From NCBI RefSeq assembly GCF_964340395.1, contig NC_135561.1:2040001-2095000 (forward strand): a DNA stretch of 55,000 bases, written 5' to 3'. Position 1 is the stretch's first letter. Every line of letters begins with the position of its first letter. Below, one piece after another: positions 32,863 to 44,900 of the stretch. Below the pieces are notes generated by a model. That model was given only the letters and a program-made list of their open reading frames with translations. It was not told where the DNA came from and ran no database searches. The stretch is from Glandiceps talaboti (Eukaryota; Hemichordata; Enteropneusta; Spengelidae). Made by a program: the position numbers and the translations under genes.

Positions 32863-34834
32863 GTAAGGTTTCAATGGATTTCTCAACTATTCACACTCAC
32901 AGTAAATTAAGATAATCAATGAGCATGTTTCTTCCCCGGCTTCTTCTTATTGAATCTCGGACCGGCCTCGACCCACGACACAGCATAGTGTACAGTACAG
33001 TACAGTGCATGGTCACGGCACATTGCTCGCAACCTTGTTTTCAGAACGAGAGTCGATGTTTTCCATTGATGACGTGATTTTTTTTCTATGATGATATCGA
33101 CTGTTGCCACGTTCGTTGATTCAACTCTCAGTTATTCTCATCTGACAATACATGAAATTTATATGAATACTTACGTAACCCTGATTTATACTCACAATAG
33201 TAACTGGGATCGGCTGACATTTTTTCACAGATCACACACCATCTGACATTTGAAAACTAGACTACGCCAAAGCAACTTTAATATCTTACTATTAGTATTA
33301 CTGGTAATGCCAATACTGTACAATACGCGTATACCGTACGTCTAATCTCTTATCCTCGAAACAAGTCTTGCGCCGTACGTACGTACGTACACATACGTAC
33401 GTATGTACATTGTACGTGTGTACACATTTTAGACTGTCTGTCATTTTAGACCGTCTCACAACCGTACACATTTTAGACTGATCCATGGTTAGATATGTTA
33501 AAAAATATACAAGGGAATCGTACCATACCGTTAGTTAGCAACTACCGTTATTAAATTGTTTTAGTATTATTAATATTTTTCAAAGTTGATGTTGCATGTT
33601 GATGATAACAGCTTAATTATATCTTGGAGTAATTATACTGTCAGTATAAAACTCCAAGCTTATATGAAGAGCTAATCCATCTTGAAATACACTGTAGTTT
33701 AGTGCTCTCCTGTGGAAAGCGCTGGGAATGTTGTTTTCCCAAATGTGTGAGTTTATAAAACCACCGATCTAGTATCTCAATAATAGATCCCTGCTCCATG
33801 ATAAAACCGTACCAGCTTGCAGTCAGTTTACATGTAAAATGGGCCTTGTTGGCACATGAACATGTCGCTAAGTGCATTGAGGGAGGGACAATGGGACTAT
33901 AATACAGTATAAAGTACCTGGTATACTATCTAAATTAGTCCTGCTTGCAGACGGTGCATGGGTCTAGATTTATCTAAATATATTACTACAGTTTGTAACA
34001 TGGTTTATTTACCAGTATTTGAATATTGAGCTTGTGATCTGCACATTACCTGTACATAGCATAGTATAATTATTGCAGACATTTGTGATATACTGTACCA
34101 TGCAGTACATGACTTTGCAAGTGTCAGAACTCCAAGATGGAAAAACAACAACAGAAATAAGGTGTGGAAAGTGGAAACCTGGTACTGTACATTTAATTAC
34201 ATGAACAAATTGTGTGGTATGCATTTCTATGTTGCATAGAACATTTAGATACAAACAGGGAAACCTTGGAAGTGCTTCTAATATAAATTAGAGGAAGTAT
34301 GGGTGATGACTCTAGCTCTAACTTGTAATTTGTATTCGATATAATGTATATACATGTATTATACATACATACATACATACATACATACATACATGCATAC
34401 ATACATACATACATACATACATACATACATACATACATACATACATACATACATACATACATACATACATGTACAATACATACATACATACATACATACA
34501 TACATACATACATACATACATACATACATACATACACAGATACATACATACATACATACATACATACATACATACATACATACATACATACATACATACA
34601 TACATACATACATACATACATACATACATACAAATAGAATACTTATCACAATTACTCACATTATATATTGATACATCTTTCTAGACATCAGAGAGTTTAT
34701 TGTTTGCAACATGTGTTTAATTAATCATTACTTTTAGGTACTGGTTATTATAAAATGATACATTTTATAGCAAGTTTTTCTCAAATTGCCCTCACACTAC
34801 CCATTTGATGTTATTGGTAGTGGTAGTAGTAGTG

Positions 34835-34868
<34 letters not shown>

Positions 34869-34882
34869 TGGTAGTGGTAGTG

Positions 34883-34943
<61 letters not shown>

Positions 34944-35037
34944 TGGTAGTAGTAGTGGTAGTAGTAGTGGTAGTAGTAGTAGTGGTAGTAGTAGTAGTAG
35001 TACTGTAGTAGTAGTAGTGGTAGTGGTAGTAGTAGTG

Positions 35038-35071
<34 letters not shown>

Positions 35072-35082
35072 TAGTGGTAGTG

Positions 35083-35139
<57 letters not shown>

Positions 35140-35784
35140 CATTGTTTACAGAACATCATTAGGTCAGGGAATACATTTAAAAGACTGTATTGGTAAAAAA
35201 ATCTTCATATGCATTAAAAGAAAGATTATCAGGTATAATAACTGATGTCTCTTATCTATTGCATATAGATGTACTTTTGGCTGATACACAACAGTTACCA
35301 AGGGAACGCTCAGAGTCAGATGAGTCTCATCCTGATGATGGTGAAACATCACCCCTAACTGTTGAAGAATACATCAAACCATCAATAGAACAGAAGGAAA
35401 AGGGTCTCAAAGTCATTATCATCAGTTCTGTGGTGTTTGCTATCTCCGTGACAACAGCCCTCATCATCCATATTTGTGTTGGTCCTTCTCAGGTATGGAC
35501 ATTGACCTTTAACCTCACACATACACACAGCATACATAGATACAGAGATACAGAGATACATACATACATACATACATACATACATACATAGATACATGCA
35601 TACATACATACATACATACATAGATACATACATACATACATACATACATACATACATACATACATACATACATGCATACATGCATGCATGCATGCATGCA
35701 TGCATGCATGCATGCATACATACATACATACATACATACATACATACATACATACATACATACATACATACATACATACATACA

Positions 35785-35818
<34 letters not shown>

Positions 35819-35907
35819 CATACATACATACATACATAATACATACATACACACATACATACATACATACATACATACATACATACATACATACATACAT
35901 ACATACA

Positions 35908-35938
<31 letters not shown>

Positions 35939-38900
35939 TAAGTCACCAAACAAAGAAACATTTCAGCAAAATATGTACCATAAGTTGACAACTATTTGTC
36001 ATCCCACCGACCTAACTTTTTTTTCACCCAATCAGATTGGTCATTAAGAAGTCTTCACCCAATCAGATTGGTAATTAAGTAGATTGACAAGAAAAGTAAT
36101 CCTGTATTTTCTGTTCAAACATGTGTGTGGTTTCAATTAGTTACAGCTCTTTTAACTACATAATTCCTTTATCTCTGTTTTCTTTAGTTGGAGCCACATG
36201 GAGCAGTATCATGTGGTGTAGAGCAGTGTTCAGTTATTGGTGCGGAAACACTTCACAGGGGTGGACATGCTGTTGATGCTGCCATAGCAACACTGTTGTG
36301 TATGGGTGTGGTCAATGCGCAGAGTTCTGGTATTGGAGGGTATGTAAAACAGACAAAAATATGTATTATATAAAATCTGCCTAGACCATTGTTCCCTCTA
36401 AGTTTTTTGAGACTGAGCAACTGAAGGAGAATAAGAAAAATGTAAAGGGTGACATGGCGGCTGCACTTGCAGGGCCTCAGGGGGGTGGTCTGAAATGGGG
36501 TATCTCCCCTCTCAGCAAAAAGCCAGAAACAAAATCATGTTTATTTGCAGTTGAAGCTAACTATTTTTACCTGCGCTTGGATGCTGAATAGAGAGAAATA
36601 AATGATATGACAGTTAAAAAAAAATCATCTTTCATCTAATGACTACAAAAAACTAAACATCAATACCAGTTTCACATTGAACAATAGCAAATTACAAAAA
36701 AAAAATCACGAATGGAGGCATTGGGGGAAAAAACTTTGGAATTGCTTCATATTGGACATTGTTTCAAAAGAAAACGGAAGATGTATTTATCAAACAACAC
36801 ATTAATGCTACAGAACAGAACTCTGTATACATTTATATGATGGAATAATCCGATTGATTGAATTTTCATCTGGTCCGCTTAAGAAAATCAGATTAATTAA
36901 GTTTAATCTACTTTATTAAGTTCATCAATTAATTGAGTTTGGAGTTCTATAATATCTCGCCAAAAGTTATACCAATAGTGTAACTACTGGTAACACAATA
37001 ACGAATATGAAATACTTTTCTTGATCTCAAAGGGAAATTGTACAGAAAAAGTCACAATACGTAAAAATATACAATACAGAAAGTAAAAGAACAATAACAC
37101 ATTGTCTTACTACGTACTCAACAACTCAATACTAAATAAAAACAGACAAAACAACAACAATAACAAACTCAATTCCTGGTAATTGTTTGGTTATAAAACC
37201 ATATTTTTGAGATGACTTTTTGTAGAGGACCAAATAATGGGCATTTCTACTTGCAGTCAAAAAATTTCTTGGAAGCAAATCCCACATTGCTCTAGCAGTG
37301 TTTAAAGGTGCAGGAACCTCTGTAACAGATAGGGGTAAATTTGGTAGAACTGGCATAGTTGATGGGAAACCATATGCAACAATCGTATATTACTCACACT
37401 TGGAAGAGACAGACACAATCAATAATTGTATCTGTTCTGACTTTAGTTTCTACACAACTTACTTTCTTCCGCTGTGTCAATTCTTAATTTAACGCTATTT
37501 ATTTATAGTAGTATTTATTTTACTAGGGAATGTGTGAATACTTATTTTACTAGGGAATGTAGCGGTTTTAGTTCAACAATGAAGTCACAGTAATTAAAGA
37601 CTTCATTTTATTTGACAGGGGTGGATTCATGATTGTGAAAGATAAAAGGTCTGTACAAGCCATCGACTTCCGAGAAACTGCACCAAGTAGGGCAACTGAA
37701 GACATGTATTCTGAGAATGCCACTCTCGCTGATATTGTAAGTATATTTAGATATTATGCCACAATATTTTTCTTCGTTCGGCCAAGGAAAATTATAAGTG
37801 ACCTAAGGGGCCCTTATGTCACAAGTATTTTCCTGCTGAATGACGAAAAATATTAGCTACCATCACAAGTAATATAAAAAAAATCGGGGAAAATAATGAG
37901 AATTTTGACTCATTTTTCAAAGATGTAGGCATGCGTTGTTGCGACATAGATGTGTATTGTTGTAATGTAGAGTGATCAGAGTATATATATATTCCATATT
38001 TTTTGTTGAACCTGGCTCGTGCATGGTATAAATATGATTGTATTCACCACATATCTGAATCAATGAAAGTATGGAATATATAACCTGGTTTCAATTTGTA
38101 CAATGTATTCCTAATCTATCATGTATGTCATATAATCATAATTTTCAGGGAGGACTTTCTGTCGCTGTACCAGGAGAACTACGGGGAATGGAAATGGCAT
38201 GGAAACATTATGGAAAGTAAGTATCAATCAAATGACTAAAGATAGAGATACATGTGTACTATACCTTTATAGAGTTTGACATATGTCTGTCTAGTCATCT
38301 TACAGTTATAATAACAAAAATATCCATTTGTCATGTATATAGTACGCAGCAATTTTATTGTTAGTACCAGTACATGAAAATTATGCTATTTTCTGCAGTA
38401 TGTGTAGTCCTCGAAGGGGGTGTTATTACAATGAGCTTTGTCCATGCATCGATATGTGTGTGCGTCTGTGTGTCCATGACTTTTGACTGTGACCATGACT
38501 TTCAGGGTCAATTATCAAAATCCAACCATTTATGGCCAATCACAGACACTTTGTCTTATTATTTGTTGCCATATTTTTTTAAATCATGTCCAAGGGTAAT
38601 GTACATATAGGAGAAGAAAGTAAACACTTGGTTTATTTCTAGTGCTCATATTACTTTTTACTGAATGGCAGCCATATTTGGAGTAACAAATCAATATATG
38701 TTGCTGCATAACTCACAAACTTCAATACATAGAGTCCATTCAAGTGTCTAACCCTATATAATAACATGCAAGCTTTCTTGTAAGAAAATGTGCTTTGACC
38801 TCAATCGTGACCAGGGTCAATTATCGAAATCAAGCTATTTTTGCATATGGCAGACAGTCTAGCATTTATGTGTGACCAATTAATTTTAAAATGATGTCTA

Positions 38901-41900
38901 AAGGTAAAATAGAACAAGAGAAGAGAAATATATAATAGATGTATTACTTTTGGTGTTCACTTGAAATATTATAATTTCTTTGTTTCTTCTTTTTCATGAG
39001 ACATTTAGAAATTATAATTATTGTACCTCTTGATGTGTGAGTGTCAGTGTAATACACTTGTAGAATTTTTTATGTCTGATACCATGAACATAGCAATTAA
39101 GTGAAAGTACAACAGAAAATATTACAAACAGAAATGCAAATACCCTTGAGTTTATATGTATATCACACAGCAAGCGCCATACATCATGTTTTCTGTTATC
39201 ATTACAATTGTGTTTATGCAAAACAGCAAAAATAGAAACATCTGTGCAGTCACATGATCTGTGCAGTCACATGATTGTGGACATGGAATGCTCATGGTCA
39301 TTTGCATACAAGTATGCAATGCTGTCAGTATTGTTACAATATTGTAAATGTATGCGCAATGATGCACATAATTAATAATACTGAAGAATACATTATTATA
39401 ACATGCCTTAACTACAGACTTTACCGTTTGGTGATAACATACTTTTTAAAATTGCTAGTCAAATAAGAAAAAATAAGTTCTTTTACGGAGTATATCAGAA
39501 ATTTTTAACAAGTGTGACATACTAAAAGTACTTATGGCTTCCTTTATCCCATTTTAACTAGATCATCATTTTCACATTTTCTCTGTCAACATTTTATGAC
39601 TTGATCCTCACATCATTTTCAGCAAACAGAATAACATAATGTCTTTGTTTCAGGCTTCCTTGGTCGGATCTTTTCCAGCCAGCAATAGATCTTGCCAGGC
39701 ATGGTTTTAAAGTGACTAGTCACACAGGTAAATATGATATGTTGTACATACAATAATTTTTTCAGGTTGTGAACCTATGTCATATAATACATGGAGGCTG
39801 TATACATGTAGCCAAAAGAACATTTCTCACATTTATAACAACATCATTATTTACATTTTGTGTATTTTTTTGTTGATACCTAATAATCATAGTCCAAGAT
39901 TTATTTTCTGTTGTCTCATACCATGTCACATGTGTATTTATACCATTCATTCTGCTGTGCTTGAAATATTGGTCAAATCACCATTATTTTCTTCAACTTG
40001 TGAAGGAATGTGAAGGAAGCTTGCATAGATGTTATGACATTTTATGCAAATAAGTTATAAATAGATGAATGAATCTTAAAATGAGCAACAAATCCTATCC
40101 CCAATAGGAAACTTGCAAACCCGCCATGTTGAATGTTGCATCATGGGATATGTGATAATAAATACTAATGAATTAGTATTGTAAACAATACTGTTACATT
40201 CTTTACAACCAGAAATGATCATTTCATAGCTACCCTGACCATTGTGGGAGGTTTATTTTATTGGTAGCTCCAGGTTAGATATTACAATAACCACAGATAA
40301 TCTCATAGTCCTTTGTGTCTGAGCATGCTCAGTCTGGATTGCAAGTTCCCTATTCACTTTGGACAAGTCTGTATTTGCATTTCAAAATAGTAGGAGAGAA
40401 GCTAGCAAATAGTCATGTATAAACTAATTTAGCCACTCAGCTAACTGCTATTTACATGTTAGCAAAAATGCTCCTAACACAAAAAAAATGTCAAGGAAAA
40501 ACAAAAACAAAATCATTAAAAAGTGTCATGCATGAAAGAGCTGGTATGTATTACAGTTCAGAACACTTTTGAAAAAGAAAGTGTTTGTATTTCTTTCAAT
40601 TGCGTTCAGCCAGAAATTCTTGTGGCACATTGGTCTTGTCACATCTTTGACTTGGAGTGACCCATTATGTAACACATAGTTTTCTAAGTTGAATAAAGAA
40701 ATATATGGGGAATAGAAATACAGTTATTGTAACATTTACTGAGTTTAATATGAGGAATGCAACTGCAGGTAATAAGGCATAAATTTTCATAAACTTAGAG
40801 TTCTAAAGAGTCATTTCATAATTTTACATCATATATATATTATGAGCCATTTGCTTTGAAGCTTGTTCTTTTATTAATTATTTGGTGTAAGTCTATAGCA
40901 TGGACATGCATTGACTTATTGAAGTCAGCAGACATGCATAATAGCAGAATGTATATTCTTGATTTCTAAGAGAAAACATTTTTTTAAAAGTTTATTTTCT
41001 TCAGTTGTATTCTAATTATGGTTGAATGATTAGTGAATTTTGATTTAACTTCAGTTGAATGTGTTGCCGGTGCCGGAGCGAGAATGGCACAATCCTCCAA
41101 ACTACGTGACATTTACATGCCAGGGGGAGTACCAGTGAAAGAAGGAGACACTTTAAAACGACTGGACTTAGCTGAAGTATTGCAAGTGATTGCAACTCAT
41201 AGTGTAGAAGCATTCTACAATGGAAATCTAACAAATGATATTATCACAGCTGTGAGTAATCCTAGAATTCTCACTACTTATAATAGCATTTTACCCCATA
41301 CTAAAGGGTCACACTAGAACAAGAAGGTCAACCTATTTCCACAATAAAGCTTGGTATAGCACATGAAGCAGAAGTCATGATGGCAACATTAAAATTGTTG
41401 TGACGTCACATACATTGTATTGCCTGCATACTAGTGTTTGAAATGGAGAGAATTTTGAAGGGTATGGCTTAATCCAACAGAAAGATATCAGTAGGACACT
41501 ACCACATCTTTACTATTAGGCTTAAACAAATTGTGTGGTTCTGATTACGCTCAATTTTGGAATAGTTTTGCTAGGTAGATTTTTTTTCTTCATTTTTTTA
41601 TTTATGAGTATCTAGTTTAGGTAGTTATGTTTTCCATTGTTTTCCATATGGTCTATTGTGTAAGTGGTTTCTTCCCATCAGATGTACAGCTATTACAGAT
41701 TGGAAACACAGTTTTATATTACCTTTTGAAATTGATGTCAATTTCCGCATCCACAATTTCTCACGACACTTTACAGTTTTCATGATTTTTTAAATTTCTT
41801 CTCGAATACATAAAAAACATTTTAGGGTCGGCAGTGAAAAACTAGGTGGGGTCGGGTAACCGAAATCAAAAAATCTTCTTTTTAGGCCTAAGCATAACAC

Positions 41901-44900
41901 TAGGACAATGGTATGCATTCAACCAGGCTTACATGCTTCAACTGAGCTCAAAATTTAAATTTAAATATGGTCAATTTTATGAAAAAATCTCTGTGGTAGA
42001 CGTCATCAGATGATTGAAAGGTATAACTGTGGTTGCAATGAATGGACTTCTTGTTCAATTAAAGCAGGACATTTTCAATATCAGTTCTTTATATATTTTC
42101 ACAGCTGTTATCATACATATTGTTGTTTTTAGTATTTGTAAGTAATCTCTGGGATATATTTCCTCAACATTGTAATGAACCTTTGCATGAATTATTTTTT
42201 TGATATACTGTATGAATGTCAAGTTTGAATTCTGTTCTGTATAAACCCATCATTAATTAAACCTATTCTATCTTTGTGATAATACACAGGTTAATCAAGC
42301 TGGTGGCATTTTGACAAAAGAAGATCTCAAAAAATATACTCCTAAATTCAAACCAGTTTTGCAGACTAGCTACCATGGTAAGTTCTACACATAGACAGCT
42401 AGGTTCCTAGATTATTTGTAGTTGTGGTAATACCTAATCTGGGGTGATTGGAAGGATAGCCTTCCTGTAAGGGTCTGGGTAACCAAGACTAGATTATTTG
42501 TAGACAGTAGTTGTGGTAATACTTAATCTGGAGTGATTTGAAAGATAGCCTTCCTGTAAGGGTCTGGGTAACCAAGACTAGATTATTTGTAGTTGTGGTA
42601 ATACCTAATCTGGGGTGATTGGAAGGGTAGCCCTCCTGTAAGGGTCTGGGTAACCAAGACTAGATTATTTGTAGTTGTGGTAATACCTAATCTGGGGTGA
42701 TTGGAAGGGTAGCCCTCCTGTAAGGGTCTGGGTAACCAAGACTAGATTATTTGTAGTTGTGGTAATACCTAATCTGGGGTGATTGGAAGGGTAGCCCTCC
42801 TGTAAGGGTCTGGGTAACCAAGACTAGATTATTTGTAGTTGTGGTTATACCTAATCTGGGGTGATTAGAAGGATAGCCTTCCTGTAAGGGTCTGGGTAAC
42901 CAAGACTAGATTATTTGTAGTTGTGGTTATACCTAATCTGGGGTGATTGGAAGGATAGCCATCTGTAAGGGTCTGGGTAACCAAGACTAGATTATTTGTA
43001 GTTGTGGTTATACCTAATCTGGGGTGATTGAAAGGATAGCCTTCCTGTAAGGGTCTGGGTAACCAAGACTAGATTATTTGTAGACAGTAGTTGTGGTAAT
43101 ACTTAATCTGGAGTGATTTGAAAGATAGCCTTCCTGTAAGGGTCTGGGTAACCAAGACTAGATTATTTGTAGTTGTAGTAATACTTAATCTGAGGTAATC
43201 AGAAGGCCAGCCATCCTGCAAGGGTCTGGGTAACCAAGACTATATTATTTGTAGTTGTGGTAATTAATACCTAATCTGGGGTGATTGGAAGGATAACCCT
43301 CCTGTAAGGGTCTGGGTAACCAAGACTAGATGATTTGTATTTGCGATAATATCTAATTAACACACGTTCATAATGTTCAAGGTGGCAATATAGTTCCTTA
43401 TTTGATAAATGTTTATTTATGTTTTCAGAACACACTGTATACACTGTACCTGAACCGTCAGGTGGAGCCATATTTTTATCCATAGCTAACATCTTAGAAG
43501 GCTATAATTTGACAGCAGATGTACAAGATAATCCTTTAACTTATCACAGAATGATAGAGGTAAGATCTTCTAACAGATGCACTCTTGAAAGAACATTGAC
43601 TCAGTTTTTGGCACTTTACCAAATTTAACAGATCCACAAGTATTTTATTATACTCTAAATACATCCACAAACTAATAAACAAAAATAATTGATGAATTTT
43701 ACCTCTTTGGTTAAACAGGCATTCAAGTATGCATACGCACAAAGAACTCAACTTGGAGATCCTGACTTTGTTGAAAACGTTGGTAACCTGACAAAAATTA
43801 TGATTAGGTAAGTATCTGATGGAATCTTTCTTCGGTCGTAAAGTGTGCAGGATCTAAATTTATCTATTACTGTTTGGTGATTTCATTACTTCAATCAATG
43901 CATCTGTAAGTGGATTGTCATGCTGTGATACTTTCATACCAAAGTACATGGTTTACACAAAACACGGAGAGGTTTCGTCGTAGAACTAAACACTTCAACT
44001 TTATTACAGTCCGCCATAGTTCGGAAAAAGCACATGTAACTTCTAATATATCAATACGCCAGTGATAAGGCTACTAATAACTCAGTACTGGTATACATAT
44101 AACAATAAAGTAGTTCCAAAAATCGTCACACATGCATTGAGCTAAGATTATAACAGTTGTCGGTGGCTGAGTGGTTAGCAGCATACACACCTCTTACCTC
44201 TGCAATCTGGGTTTGAATCCGCCAACATTGGCTAAGTTTGATTAAAATATAACCAGGTCTGTAAGTATGTAAGAAGGGCAATGCTCAGTTTGACCCTGTC
44301 GAACAATGCAGGTTTTCTCTGGGTACTTCAGTTTCCTTCTGCTTCTACAACACAAGGGCATGAGGGCGCTGTTCAATAATGGCCATTCAACAAATTTCCA
44401 AATATATTTGGATGAATAAAGATTATCATAACAGACATAAAAATACATTACAAATAGACTAAAGAGATGAGGTATGGTTTTAGGAATTGGCAAATCTGGC
44501 TTAGTAGAGGTCTGCTGTACACTGGGGTGAGGCATTATGGGAATTAACAATGTTAGAAGTTTCACAGGCCAACACAATGCTGAGACCAGATATCTATTTC
44601 CCACAATGCCTCATTCCATAGCAGGAAGTCACTCCAAGTCAAGTCAGATTTGCCAATATTTATAAAATCCTATATTAGAGAGGTCATGTGACACAAAATT
44701 TGTGAAAATAACTTTTCTGGGTCTTTAAACATGAGGTAATACTACTAAGATAGAAATCAGCTTCACTTTTGGTTCCCCTATATATATGTAAAATATTCTC
44801 TTTATTTTCTTACAGTAAATATACAGCTGCTGAAATAAGAGACAAGATAAATGACAATAAGACATACGCACCCTATCACTACGGTCCATTCTTTCCATCA

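Larger units (their letters stand above)
32863..35268 (+). other. GGT7-like intron 1 (2.4 kb)
   Basis: The CpG-containing start gives way to AT-rich sequence. It holds a CGTA microsatellite (33375-33410), a CATA array (34364-34632) and a GTA array (34815-35140). No additional exon is supported. Confidence 0.7.

Noticed and set aside
34354-35988. Many long open frames (Ile-His-Thr-Tyr, Cys-Met-Tyr-Val, poly-Ser, poly-Val) on both strands
   Set aside because: They are translations of CATA and GTA arrays, open in every frame, and lie in GGT introns 1 and 2.
44156-44230. tRNA-Ser gene
   Set aside because: A and B boxes are present, but the anticodon arm and acceptor pairing are lost and a SINE body follows.
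44242-44604. 120-codon minus-strand open frame
   Set aside because: It runs through the antisense of the SINE at 44156-44430, a common source of false proteins.
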